Below, piece by piece: positions 34,074-42,265 of a stretch of 64,000 bases of DNA. Made by a program: the position numbers and the translations under genes. How positions within the stretch are numbered: the stretch's first letter is position 1; each line of letters opens with the position of its first letter. The stretch is from Bacteroidota bacterium (GTDB lineage: Bacteria; Bacteroidota; Bacteroidia; 2-12-FULL-35-15), in NCBI GenBank assembly GCA_025963725.1, contig JAOQAE010000002.1, positions 1,241,765-1,305,764 on the forward strand, given 5' to 3'. Under the pieces are notes generated by a model. The model saw only the letters and a program-made list of their open reading frames with translations. It did no database searches and was not told the origin of the DNA.

Positions 34074-35588
34074 TTAAGGGCGGGAAAAGCTGATCTCATG
34101 GAATGAGCCGGACTGATTCCGGTATACCAGCTTCGCATCGATCTGCTCAACAAGCCCGTTGATAATATCAAGCCCGATCGAGGATTCAGACACCTTACCG
34201 GGATCATACCCCGGGCCGGAATCACTGATCGTAAGGAAGATCGTTCCATCCTTCTCGCTGAGGCTGATCCCGATGGTTCCTTTCTTTGCATCCCTGAAGG
34301 CATGCTTGTAGGAGTTGGTCACGATCTCATTTACGATCAGCGCCAAAGGGATTGCGGTAGACACATCTATCTCCACATCTTCGATCTCTTTTTTAATGAC
34401 GATCTCGCGGCCGGCAACCGAAAAAGAGCTATCCAGGTTGTTGAGGATCTCCCCGAGGTATTCCTTAAAATTGATCCCCGCGTATGATTTGGAAAGATAA
34501 AGCAACTGATGAACGGAGGCGATCGAATCGAGGCGGTTGCGCGACTCCGTGAAAAGATTTTTGTGATAATCGTCCTTCGCCTTGTTCGCCTGCATATTCA
34601 GCAGGCTGGAGATGATCGCGAGATTATTCTTTACCCGGTGATGCACTTCCTTGAGCAGCACCTTTTGTTCATTGAGCGCGATCTCCAGGTCGTTGCGCGC
34701 CCTCAGCTTCGCATGTGTTTCCAGCGCAAGCGAGATCATCTGGGCCACTACCAGGCCGAACTTCTGCTCCTGCAGGTTCCACACCCGGATCGTATCGCGA
34801 TGCTCAAAGCAGAGCACTCCGATGATCTCTCCCTCTATGCGGACCGGAATATCCATCAGCGAATGAATGCGGTTCGGTATAAGATATGTTTCCAGCAATT
34901 CCTTTGTCATCGGATCATTGGTGGCATCGCTTGTGGCAATGATCATTTCCGTTTCAAACAATTTAAAGTATTCGGGCATGACGATCCTCGTCAGGTTTTC
35001 CTGCTCCACCAGCCTGTTTTCGGCGCCATCAAAATTTCCGATGCATTCGATCTCCGAATGGTCCCTGTTGAACACCCATGCATTTACACGCTCTGTGTTC
35101 ATTACCCTCGATGCCATCTGCAGCACCTCGTAAATAGCTTCCGACAGCTTGCCATCACGGATCTTCCGCGATTTCGACAAGCGCTCGATGGCCACCGCCT
35201 TGCGCAGGATGTCCTTGCGGACGCGCTGGTACGGCCTGCCATCCTTAATGAATACGAAATGCTGCTGATTCCCATCCCTGCCGGTATCCCTTGCAAGGTT
35301 CATCCTTACGGGAATTACTTTCCTGTCCTTTGAAAAGATCTCGGTATACAGCCTGTCGCCGGGAACGGGGTCATTACTTTCAAGAATGAACCTTAAGCCG
35401 TCGGCATTTTCCGGGAAGATCACATCGATGGGCTTGCCGGTAATGTCGCTGCTGTCATACCCTCCAAGGGAAAGCAGCACATTGCTGGCAAAGAGGATGG
35501 TGTAGTTCGCATCCAATACAATAAGGCCTTCATTGAAATTATCAATGAGGTTTTGCGGGGAAATGTTTTTGGAGCGAAAGAAGGTCAT
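34074..35588 (-). CDS. PAS-GAF sensor histidine kinase (HisKA_2 type) within the paa island
   Basis: 504 residues from the ATG at 35588, chosen because a promoter lies just upstream and the earlier in-frame start at 35687 would overlap paaD. Domains: PAS (about 10-120, ENFNEGLIV-like start and GYDSSDITGKPIDVIF), GAF (about 150-295, VNAWVFNRDHSEIECIGNFD, MDIPVRIEGEIIGVLCFEH), HisKA_2 (about 305-385, phospho-accepting His in LLKEVHHRVKNNLAIISSLL) and HATPase_c (NEIVTNSYKHAF, SDSGPGYDPG, SSIGLDIINGLVEQI). No membrane segment, so cytosolic. No partner response regulator is encoded in the window. Its position between paaD and paaG suggests sensing linked to aromatic catabolism, but this is inference. 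Confidence 0.9.
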   Translation of the reverse strand: MTFFRSKNISPQNLIDNFNEGLIVLDANYTILFASNVLLSLGGYDSSDITGKPIDVIFPENADGLRFILESNDPVPGDRLYTEIFSKDRKVIPVRMNLARDTGRDGNQQHFVFIKDGRPYQRVRKDILRKAVAIERLSKSRKIRDGKLSEAIYEVLQMASRVMNTERVNAWVFNRDHSEIECIGNFDGAENRLVEQENLTRIVMPEYFKLFETEMIIATSDATNDPMTKELLETYLIPNRIHSLMDIPVRIEGEIIGVLCFEHRDTIRVWNLQEQKFGLVVAQMISLALETHAKLRARNDLEIALNEQKVLLKEVHHRVKNNLAIISSLLNMQANKAKDDYHKNLFTESRNRLDSIASVHQLLYLSKSYAGINFKEYLGEILNNLDSSFSVAGREIVIKKEIEDVEIDVSTAIPLALIVNEIVTNSYKHAFRDAKKGTIGISLSEKDGTIFLTISDSGPGYDPGKVSESSIGLDIINGLVEQIDAKLVYRNQSGSFHEISFSRP

Positions 35589-35615
35589 TGATAGAAGAAA
35601 ATTACTTATTGATAG

Positions 35616-35646
35616 TAAATTTACAACTATTAATCGAAGATTCAAA
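35616..35646 (-). promoter_or_regulatory. Promoter for the sensor kinase gene
   Basis: On the minus strand TTTG (35643-35646 complement), a 19-base spacer, then TAAATTTA (35616-35623 complement), one base off TAnnTTTG. It lies in the 58-base gap after paaD, with the kinase ATG about 28 bases further on. Confidence 0.6.
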
Positions 35647-36141
35647 TCAAATGCATTTGAAATAGTCGAAAGGCTCCCTGCAATCATTGCAGCGGTAGAG
35701 CGCTTTACAGGCGGTAGAGCCGAACTGGGAGATCATGCTTACATTTTCGGAGCTGCATTGCGGGCATTTCAGGTGGCGCACCTTGCCTGTGAGAAGGCCT
35801 TTATCTACGCTTGAATGCTCCGGCGGTGCAATGCCGTAAGCGCGCAGCTTTTCCTTGGCTTCATCATTGATCCAGTCGGTGGTCCAGGCAGGCGTATACA
35901 CCAGATCCACCTTCACTTTTTCAATTCCAACCTCTTTAAGCTTTATGCGGATATCATCCTCGATCACTTTCATGGCAGGACAGCCGCTGTAGGTTGGAGT
36001 GATCACCACGGTGCAGGTTTCGCCGTCCCATTTTACATCGCGCAGGATCCCCAGCTCGATGATATTGATCACGGGGATCTCCGGATCCGGAATGCCGGAA
36101 AGGAGCTGGAAAATTTGTTCGGTAGTTATGGATGAGGTCAT
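35647..36141 (-). CDS. paaD: Phenylacetyl-CoA oxygenase assembly subunit PaaD
   Basis: 164 residues. The N-terminal DUF59/MIP18 domain (SGIPDPEIPVINIIELGILRD, TYSGCPAMKVIEDDI) is typical of Fe-S or metal-cluster assembly factors. The C-terminal zinc-ribbon-like tail has two Cys pairs (KCPQCSSENV and RCNDCREPFDYF). PaaD is needed for maturation of the PaaABCE oxygenase. It follows paaC by 81 bases that contain a strong palindrome, unlike the tight spacing between paaC and paaB. Confidence 0.93.
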   Translation of the reverse strand: MTSSITTEQIFQLLSGIPDPEIPVINIIELGILRDVKWDGETCTVVITPTYSGCPAMKVIEDDIRIKLKEVGIEKVKVDLVYTPAWTTDWINDEAKEKLRAYGIAPPEHSSVDKGLLTGKVRHLKCPQCSSENVSMISQFGSTACKALYRCNDCREPFDYFKCI

Positions 36142-36183
36142 TGAAGGTTTTGTCGCTGCTAAATCGCAGCGGCGGGATAAATA

Positions 36184-36214
36184 CCCCTGTCAGGGTTTGA
36201 AACCCTGACAGGGG
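36184..36214. repeat. Perfect 15-bp inverted repeat between paaC and paaD
   Basis: Arms 36184-36198 and 36200-36214 are perfectly complementary around a single central G; the arm begins CCCCTGTCAGGGTTT. A second small hairpin (GCTGC...GCAGC, about 36155-36172) lies beside it. Neither has a T-run expected of a terminator on the minus strand. Confidence 0.85.
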
Positions 36215-36222
36215 TTATGCTA

Positions 36223-36981
36223 TTACCATTTGGCGCCCGGGAATGAGCGGTGCACGCTCTGCATCTCGGCCAGTAAAAAGCCTAAATGCTCCGAATGCTT
36301 TCCTTCCCTGCTGCCTTTTTGCTTGAAGTTATAGGATGGAACCTGCAGCGTTGCTTCCGCGATCACGGGCTTCACATGCGCTTCCCACTTTTCTTTGATC
36401 GTATTAAGGTCCGGTGCAATACCTTCTTTGATAAGTATGGCATCTACCTCATCCATATCAAACATTTCGCCGGTGAACATCCAGAGGTCGTTCATCGCAT
36501 TCTGCATGCGCTCGTGGCTTTCTGCCGTTCCATCTCCCAAACGGTACATCCATTCGGTGGTATGGCGGAGATGATAAGTGATCTCCTTATGCGATTTTTC
36601 AGCGAGCGCCGCAATGGTCTCGTCCTTGCTCGATTTCAGCGCTTCGTAGAGATAGTATGTGTACACATCGTATAAAAATTGCCGCGTGATGGTTGCAGCA
36701 TAATCGCCGTTCGGCTGCTCGGTGATGAGTAAATTGCGGAACTCACGCTCGCCGCGCAGGAAAGCAAGATCATCTTCTGTTCTGCCGTTGCCCTCTACCG
36801 TTGCAGCGTATCCTAAAATGGCTGTGGCATTCCCCACAAAATCAAGCGCAATGTTAATGAGCGCGATATCTTCCTCGAGGATCGGGCCGCTGCCGCACCA
36901 TTCCGACAGGCGATGGCCGATGATCAGGCTGCTGTCGCCAAGGCGGAGTAAATATTGAAATTTTGCTTCCTGAATTGTCAT
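36223..36981 (-). CDS. paaC: Phenylacetyl-CoA oxygenase structural subunit PaaC
   Basis: 252 residues. Ferritin-like scaffold subunit of the epoxidase that pairs with catalytic PaaA. Typical text: LLRLGDSSLIIGHRLSEWCG at the start, LDFVGNATAILGYAATVEGN, EDDLAFLRGEREFRNLLITE, and KEITYHLRHTTEWMYRLGDG. The diiron ligands are incomplete compared with PaaA, as expected. It follows paaB by 18 bases. Confidence 0.94.
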   Translation of the reverse strand: MTIQEAKFQYLLRLGDSSLIIGHRLSEWCGSGPILEEDIALINIALDFVGNATAILGYAATVEGNGRTEDDLAFLRGEREFRNLLITEQPNGDYAATITRQFLYDVYTYYLYEALKSSKDETIAALAEKSHKEITYHLRHTTEWMYRLGDGTAESHERMQNAMNDLWMFTGEMFDMDEVDAILIKEGIAPDLNTIKEKWEAHVKPVIAEATLQVPSYNFKQKGSREGKHSEHLGFLLAEMQSVHRSFPGAKW

Positions 36982-36999
36982 AATTGAAAAAATATCCGG

Positions 37000-37287
37000 T
37001 TATAAATACTTCACCCCTTCCGGGATCTTGTAAAATGTAGGGTGACGGTAAGGCTTGTCGTTCGACGGCTCAAAGAACGATCCCTGGTCTTCCGGGCTGG
37101 AAGCGGAAATCGCATTCGCAGGAACTACCCAGATGCTGATGCCTTCGCTTCTTCTTGTATATACATCACGTGCATTCTGGATCGCCATCTCAGCGTCTGC
37201 CGCATGCACATTTCCTACATGCTTGTGTGGAATTCCGGGGTTTGCCTGCACAAATACTTCCCATACCGGCCATTGTGTGTCTGTCAT
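37000..37287 (-). CDS. paaB: Phenylacetyl-CoA oxygenase subunit PaaB
   Basis: 95 residues, the small bridging subunit of the PaaABCE complex. Family signatures: WPVWEVFVQANPGIPHKHVG near the start, HAADAEMAIQNARDVYTRR, and WVVPANAISASSPED. Length is normal. 82 bases after paaA. Confidence 0.94.
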   Translation of the reverse strand: MTDTQWPVWEVFVQANPGIPHKHVGNVHAADAEMAIQNARDVYTRRSEGISIWVVPANAISASSPEDQGSFFEPSNDKPYRHPTFYKIPEGVKYL

Positions 37288-37369
37288 AGTAATTTTTGAT
37301 TTTTTGAATTTTAAAATTTCAGAATTGTTGCATTCTAAAATTCAACAACTCTGAAATTCAACAATTTTA

Positions 37370-38305
37370 TTATGCTGCTTTTAACTTTTTCTTTTCTGCA
37401 TACGCTACTGCGGCATCGCGCACCCAGCGGCCTTTTTTATCGGCATCGGTGCGTGCTTTCAGGCGCTTTGCATTGCAGGGGCCATTCCCTTTGATCACTT
37501 CAAAGAACTCTTCCCAGTTGATCGGGCCATGCTCGTAATGGCCGGTTGCTTCATTGAATTTCAGGTCCTTATCAGGAATGCTCAGCCCGATAAAATCAGC
37601 CTGCGGAACGGTACGGTCGATAAAGCGCTGGCGGATCGCATCATTGCTTTCCATCTTCACTTTCCAGCGCATGAGCTGCTCGCTGTTCGGCGACTGGTCA
37701 TCGCTCGGTCCCAGCATCATGATGGATGGCCACCACCAGCGGTTGAGGGCATCCTGCGCCATTGCTTTCTGCTCAGGTGTTCCCTGTGCAAGGTGCATCA
37801 TGATCTCGTATCCCTGACGGTTGTGAAAGCTCTCTTCCTTGCAGATGCGCACCATTGCCCTTGAATACGGGCCATAAGATCCTCTTGCAAGGGCTGTCTG
37901 GTTCATAATGGCAGCGCCATCCACGAGCCAGCCGATCGCTCCAATGTCGGCCCAGGTAAGGGTTGGATAATTAAAAATGCTTGAATATTTTGCCTTGCCG
38001 GTATGCAATTGCTCAAGCAGCTCGGTACGGTCGATCCCGAGGGTTTCCGTTGCGCTGTAAAGGTACAGTCCGTGGCCTGCCTCATCCTGCACTTTCGCCA
38101 GTAAAATGGCCTTTCTTCTCAGGTTCGGGGCGCGGGTGATCCAGTTGCCTTCCGGCAGCATTCCAACGATCTCGGAATGCGCATGCTGGCTCATCATACG
38201 GATCAGCTGTTTACGGTACGCCTCAGGCATCCAGTCTTTTGGCTCTATCTTATTTCCTGCGGCTATTTTGGCTTCAAACGCCGCTATTTTTTTTTCGTCT
38301 TCCAT
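37370..38305 (-). CDS. paaA: Phenylacetyl-CoA epoxidase catalytic subunit PaaA
   Basis: 311 residues, diiron oxygenase that converts phenylacetyl-CoA to the 1,2-epoxide with O2. Two carboxylate-His motifs are visible: [17 protein letters not shown] (Glu75/His78 with an earlier Glu45) and [15 protein letters not shown] (Glu158/His161). The start [15 protein letters not shown] is followed by [20 protein letters not shown], standard for the family. Direct evidence of aerobic aromatic degradation. It heads the A-B-C run and lies 240 bases downstream of paaE. Confidence 0.96.
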   Translation of the reverse strand: MEDEKKIAAFEAKIAAGNKIEPKDWMPEAYRKQLIRMMSQHAHSEIVGMLPEGNWITRAPNLRRKAILLAKVQDEAGHGLYLYSATETLGIDRTELLEQLHTGKAKYSSIFNYPTLTWADIGAIGWLVDGAAIMNQTALARGSYGPYSRAMVRICKEESFHNRQGYEIMMHLAQGTPEQKAMAQDALNRWWWPSIMMLGPSDDQSPNSEQLMRWKVKMESNDAIRQRFIDRTVPQADFIGLSIPDKDLKFNEATGHYEHGPINWEEFFEVIKGNGPCNAKRLKARTDADKKGRWVRDAAVAYAEKKKLKAA

Positions 38306-38546
38306 GATTCTGTTTTACATGCTATAATAGCATTATCCAAGCTATAAAAATACGCATTTTATGGCTGATTTCAAAGTTCGTTATTTTTTGATGAATAAGG
38401 AACAGTTTTAACGCTGATTTGTTTGGGAAAATAAGGTAGTTTCTGTAACCGCAAAGACCGCGGAGCTTTCGCAAAGGGCGCAGAAAAAAAAAGGAAACCA
38501 CAGACACACATTTAATCTGTGATCTGTGGCTCCTGTAAATATGAAT
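38306..38546. repeat. Repeat-bearing spacer between paaE and paaA
   Basis: No gene seen. Holds an A-family repeat at 38451-38483 (GCAAAGACCGCGGAGC) and an AATCTGTGATCTGTGGC unit at 38513-38530. The part near paaA is AT-rich and could hold a weak minus-strand promoter (TATAGCTTGG near 38330), not a clear one. Confidence 0.45.
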
Positions 38547-39617
38547 CTATAATCCCCTATCGTAATTCACCATCACGCTGCTTGTTTTTGGGCGGCTCTG
38601 GCAGGTAAGGATGTAGCCCTGCTTTACTTCCGAAGCCGATAATGCGTAGTTCACTGCCATGTCCACTTCGCCTGATTCTAATAATGCGCGGCAGGTACAG
38701 CAGGAGCCTCCCTGGCAGGCATACGGCGCATCCAGCCCCGCACGCAGTGCAGCTTCAAGGATCGTTTCATTTTCTTCGAGGACGATCTTGCACTCCTCAC
38801 CGTCGAGGATGATCGTTGCCTGGGCACCTGAAACAACATCTTCCGAAGGTTTCACGTCCTCAGCATTTACAGGCGTTGTAAAATATTCGATATGGACTTT
38901 CGCCTCAGGGATCTTCAGGTCTTTCAATGCATTCACCACATTCTCCATCATCGGGCCGGGGCCGCAGATGAAAAACTCATTGTCCTCCGACGGATTCACA
39001 TAGCTCTTCACCAGCTCCATGTTCTTCTCTTTTGTCATCATTCCCTTCAATTGTTCCGGGTGGCCTGCAGGAGGCGTATTTAAAACATGGATCACATTCA
39101 GCCTGTCGGAATTCTGAACGGACAGCTGCTCGATCTGCTTTTTAAAGATAATGGAGGATTCGTCGTTGTTCCCATAAAAGAGGGTGATCCGGCTGTTTGG
39201 CTCGGATCTCAAAACCGTTTTCAGGATCGACAGCATCGGCGTAATGCCGCTTCCGCCGCCAAAAAGCACGTAGCTTTTTTTATTGGAAGCATTCATCTCC
39301 GTAAAGAAATTCCCCATCGGGGTCATTACTTCCACCACATCGCCGGCTTTGAGCTTATCATTGATGTAGGTCGACACGCGGCCATCCTTCACTTTCTTGA
39401 TCGCCACGCGGAGTTCATTTTCCTCCACAGGGCTGCTGCAGATGGAATATGAGCGTCTCAGCTCTTCACCATTGATATTGAATTTCAGGGTAAGGTATTG
39501 TCCCTGCTTGTATTTGTAGTCCTGCTTAAGGGATGCAGGCACTTCAAAGGCAACGGAAACCGCATCAGCAGTTTCACGAACCACATCTATTACTTTCAAT
39601 GAATTGAATCTCGACAT
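38547..39617 (-). CDS. paaE: Phenylacetyl-CoA epoxidase reductase subunit PaaE
   Basis: 356 residues, the normal family length. It transfers electrons from NAD(P)H to the PaaA diiron site. FAD-binding domain (LRRSYSICSSP), NAD-binding domain (VLFGGGSGITPMLSILKTVL, FICGPGPMMENVVNAL), and a C-terminal plant-type 2Fe-2S ferredoxin domain with the Cys cluster YACQGGSCCTCRALLESG and a final Cys in YILTCQSRP. Unusually it is first in the minus-strand island with its own promoter, and separated by 240 bases from paaA. Confidence 0.95.
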   Translation of the reverse strand: MSRFNSLKVIDVVRETADAVSVAFEVPASLKQDYKYKQGQYLTLKFNINGEELRRSYSICSSPVEENELRVAIKKVKDGRVSTYINDKLKAGDVVEVMTPMGNFFTEMNASNKKSYVLFGGGSGITPMLSILKTVLRSEPNSRITLFYGNNDESSIIFKKQIEQLSVQNSDRLNVIHVLNTPPAGHPEQLKGMMTKEKNMELVKSYVNPSEDNEFFICGPGPMMENVVNALKDLKIPEAKVHIEYFTTPVNAEDVKPSEDVVSGAQATIILDGEECKIVLEENETILEAALRAGLDAPYACQGGSCCTCRALLESGEVDMAVNYALSASEVKQGYILTCQSRPKTSSVMVNYDRGL

Positions 39618-39638
39618 TTTGATCTGATTTTAAGATTG

Positions 39639-39668
39639 CGAATTTACGATTTATATAGAAATGGGCAA
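39639..39668 (-). promoter_or_regulatory. Promoter for paaE
   Basis: On the minus strand TTG (39666-39668 complement), a 19-base spacer, then TAAATTCG (39639-39646 complement), one mismatch from TAnnTTTG. It lies 22 bases before the paaE ATG. Confidence 0.55.
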
Positions 39669-39731
39669 TAGTTAATTCGCTGGCGCGCGTTCACTGCACA
39701 AAAATTCTGCATGCTTGCTGATCTTGCAGAG

Positions 39732-39753
39732 ATTCCGTGTCGGGGCACGGAAT
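39732..39753. repeat. CCGTG/CACGG hairpin repeat, copy 1
   Basis: Stem ATTCCGTG/CACGGAAT with a TCGGGG loop. Same loop and same outline as the copy at 53343-53364, with one compensatory pair change. Confidence 0.75.
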
Positions 39754-39829
39754 GACGAAAATCCAGGTAATACTTAGAGATCGACCTGCCTAAAAGATCA
39801 TTCAAAAAAAATAATAACTTGCGCCTTTT

Positions 39830-40993
39830 ATGCAACAGCAGCAGACAAAGATCTTTTTCCCAAACCTCGACGGAATGCGCTTTATCGCATTCTTTGTTGT
39901 GTTCATCAACCATGCTGTTGGCTGCCTCGATTTCCGGAGCGGCAATACTTATTACAGCTTCATCCGCGACCGCTTCCTGCTTGGGGGCGACCTTGGCGTT
40001 AATCTTTTCTTTGTGCTCAGCGGGTTCCTTATCACTTTTCTCCTGCTGAAAGAAAAAGAACTGTATGGACGCATCAACATCCCGCACTTTTATTTGCGGC
40101 GCGTGCTGCGCATCTGGCCGGTATACTTTTTTGTAGTGTTCCTCTGCCTGCTGGTGTTCCCGCATTTTGCAGCTGCGGTGCCTTCATCCTTCCCGCTCGA
40201 TTTTTCCACCGAGCGTTTAAATCCCTGGCTCTATGTAAGCTTCCTCGGCAACTTCGATTACCTCCGGCACGGCATCAGCAATGTGCTCATTGGTGTGCTC
40301 TGGTCCGTTTCCGTTGAAGAGCAGTTTTATTTATTCTGGCCGCTGATCGTTGCTTTTATTCCTAAAAAATATCTGCTGCCTGCATTCATCAGCATCATCG
40401 CAGGCGCTGTTGCCTTCCGCTTTTTCTTCAGCATGGGCGGCAATTCCATGATCCTCAAATACCATTCATTCTCCTCCGTTTCCGATCTTGCCACAGGAGC
40501 GGTGCTGGCCTGGCTTTGTACAAAGCAATCGTTTACCGAAAAAATAAAACGCATGCCGCGATGGGCGATCACCATCCCGTATCTTTTATTTTTCGCGATC
40601 ATTCCCTTCAGGGCATTTATATGGAAATTCGGACTGTACTATGTTCATGTTGCTTCCATTCTGCCGGTGATCATTTCCGCATTGTTCGCCTTTTTTATTC
40701 TTGAGCAGAATTATGCCGACCGCTCTTTTTACAAGCTTAGCAGGTTCCGCTTTATCTCGTCGCTCGGGCGCTACACTTACGGTATGTACTGCTATCACAT
40801 GCTGGTATTTTTTGTGGTGCTGTATTGTTTTTACACGGCCGGCGCTGACATTCTCCATCCGGGAAAATATCTCTTCATCGCAGAAGTGCTCATTTCGCTT
40901 ACCTGTACAATTTTATTTTCGCAATTCAGTTACAGGTATATCGAAAGCGGGTTCCTGAAATTAAAAAAACGATTTGCATCGATCACGAGATGA
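39830..40993 (+). CDS. Acyltransferase family 3 (OafA/YrhL-like) membrane protein
   Basis: 387 residues with about ten membrane helices. Catalytic signatures: FPNLDGMRFIAFFVVFINHA with the essential His near the first helix, and the SVSVEEQFYLFWPLIVAF motif in the middle. The ACYL-3 family O-acylates sugars of lipopolysaccharide, exopolysaccharide or similar. No sugar-polymer genes lie nearby, so the substrate is unknown. It is divergent from paaE, 212 bases apart. Confidence 0.92.
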   Translation: MQQQQTKIFFPNLDGMRFIAFFVVFINHAVGCLDFRSGNTYYSFIRDRFLLGGDLGVNLFFVLSGFLITFLLLKEKELYGRINIPHFYLRRVLRIWPVYFFVVFLCLLVFPHFAAAVPSSFPLDFSTERLNPWLYVSFLGNFDYLRHGISNVLIGVLWSVSVEEQFYLFWPLIVAFIPKKYLLPAFISIIAGAVAFRFFFSMGGNSMILKYHSFSSVSDLATGAVLAWLCTKQSFTEKIKRMPRWAITIPYLLFFAIIPFRAFIWKFGLYYVHVASILPVIISALFAFFILEQNYADRSFYKLSRFRFISSLGRYTYGMYCYHMLVFFVVLYCFYTAGADILHPGKYLFIAEVLISLTCTILFSQFSYRYIESGFLKLKKRFASITR

Positions 40994-41035
40994 ACGGGCT
41001 CCGAGCGTATGGATAACATCCGGTTCATCGGCTTT

Positions 41036-41072
41036 GTCATTCTGAACGGAGCGCAGCGGAGTGAAGAATCTT
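41036..41072. repeat. Short intergenic repeat (GTCATTCTGAACGGAG type)
   Basis: The text GTCATTCTGAACGGAGCGCA running into GCGGAGTGAAGAATCTT is a kind of extragenic repeat widely seen in Bacteroidota genomes. It sits just before the next gene's -7 box. Confidence 0.5.
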
Positions 41073-41092
41073 CTTCGTACCGGGAACTTCCT

Positions 41093-41100
41093 TACCTTTG
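41093..41100 (+). promoter_or_regulatory. -7 box upstream of the lipoprotein gene
   Basis: TACCTTTG matches TAnnTTTG, 18 bases before the ATG at 41119. It also overlaps the TTG codon at 41098, arguing against that codon as the start. Confidence 0.6.
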
Positions 41101-41118
41101 AATCATAAACCAAGCAAC

Positions 41119-42114
41119 ATGAAATCAAACCGCATCGTATCTTTAGCCGGCATCACACTAATGGCTGCATTCATTTTCAACTCCTGTAAAAAGGAGAAGG
41201 ATGAAGAACCCGTACCTACTCCTTCAACGCCCGCAAGCGGAGCCTGCACGCCTAATACCGCATTTGTTCCGGATGCAGCAACAGGCCCACGGCTGATCTT
41301 TAAATTCAAGTTCGACAGCACACAGCTGCGCCTCGATAATTTCGGGAACCCTTCCACCATCCCTGCAGGAAATGCAGCACAGTCGCCAGTTTTCAACCTC
41401 ATGAGCCAGCATTACATCGAGCTGGCAGGCAACTTCGATTCGCTCGGGCAGGGAGAAGTGTTGTACCTTGGAAATTCAACAACAGCAGGCGGTGCCGCTG
41501 CCATTAATTACTGCGCTTCCACGCAAACCGGACAGAACCAGGTATTCTTTTCAAAGTCGCTGAGCCAGATCGCTCCCGGCACTTACGACTGGCTGAGGGT
41601 TTCGCTTGCTTACCAGAATTACAATATTACCTACAAGGCGAATGCTGTTCCGGGAACGCATGTCGCTACAGGCACTATCGCATCCTTCATCGGCTACAAA
41701 ACATACGTTTCAGGGTACAAGATCAACGGACACGATTATACACCAAGCAGCTCTGCGGGCGGCCCCGGAAATCACTTACAGGGATACTGGGGATTTGAGA
41801 CCAATGTTGCGGGCAGTAATTATTTCGTTGACGGGCAATCGGCAGGCACAACTGTTCCGAACCCGCTGTTTGCCACTTCGCCTATTCCTTCCGGAAGCTG
41901 CGTGGTAACTGGGAAATTCGTCGACAATACAATGGGCTATTCTCCTTTGGTGATCACCGGTTCGGAAACGAGCGACATTGTGATCACCGTATCCTTATCC
42001 ACCAACAAAAGCTTCGAATGGCATGAAGTGACCGCTGACGGCTATTACCAGCCGGAGCTTGGTGAATACGTTGTGGACATGGGCGTGAGAGGCATGATCC
42101 CTATCAGGAATTAA
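41119..42114 (+). CDS. Hypothetical lipoprotein
   Basis: 331 residues from the ATG at 41119. Signal peptide IVSLAGITLMAAFIFNSC gives a lipobox with Cys about 23, followed by a charged KKEKDEEPVPTPSTP linker, the pattern of surface-exposed Bacteroidota lipoproteins. The rest is beta-rich without catalytic motifs I recognise (LIFKFKFDSTQLRLDNFGNP, YDWLRVSLAYQNYNITY, KSFEWHEVTADGYYQPELGE). Monocistronic: -7 box upstream, strong terminator downstream. Confidence 0.72.
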   Translation: MKSNRIVSLAGITLMAAFIFNSCKKEKDEEPVPTPSTPASGACTPNTAFVPDAATGPRLIFKFKFDSTQLRLDNFGNPSTIPAGNAAQSPVFNLMSQHYIELAGNFDSLGQGEVLYLGNSTTAGGAAAINYCASTQTGQNQVFFSKSLSQIAPGTYDWLRVSLAYQNYNITYKANAVPGTHVATGTIASFIGYKTYVSGYKINGHDYTPSSSAGGPGNHLQGYWGFETNVAGSNYFVDGQSAGTTVPNPLFATSPIPSGSCVVTGKFVDNTMGYSPLVITGSETSDIVITVSLSTNKSFEWHEVTADGYYQPELGEYVVDMGVRGMIPIRN

Positions 42115-42131
42115 ATATACGTTCAGCAATG

Positions 42132-42164
42132 AAGCTCCCGTTCAGCAAGAACGGGAGCTTTTTT
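42132..42164 (+). terminator. Terminator after the lipoprotein gene
   Basis: A 12-bp perfect stem (42132-42143 with 42149-42160), loop AGCAA, then a T-run. Confidence 0.93.
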
Positions 42165-42239
42165 ATTAACGCAGTTTAACAATAAAGGCGCTTTTTCCCC
42201 GTTGGTAAAAATTGTGCTTCCAAGCCTGATAAAATTATG

Positions 42240-42247
42240 TATTTTTG
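42240..42247 (+). promoter_or_regulatory. -7 box for the TonB receptor transcription unit
   Basis: TATTTTTG matches TAnnTTTG, 18 bases before the ATG at 42266, and covers the alternative TTG codon at 42245. Confidence 0.55.
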
Positions 42248-42265
42248 AGAAAGATTCTGATCCGC

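Noticed and set aside
34509-35333. 274-residue plus-strand frame under the sensor kinase
   Set aside because: The minus-strand kinase has HisKA_2 and HATPase motifs; the plus frame has none.
36155-36172. Small hairpin beside the paaC-paaD palindrome as a terminator
   Set aside because: Short stem with no T-run on either strand.
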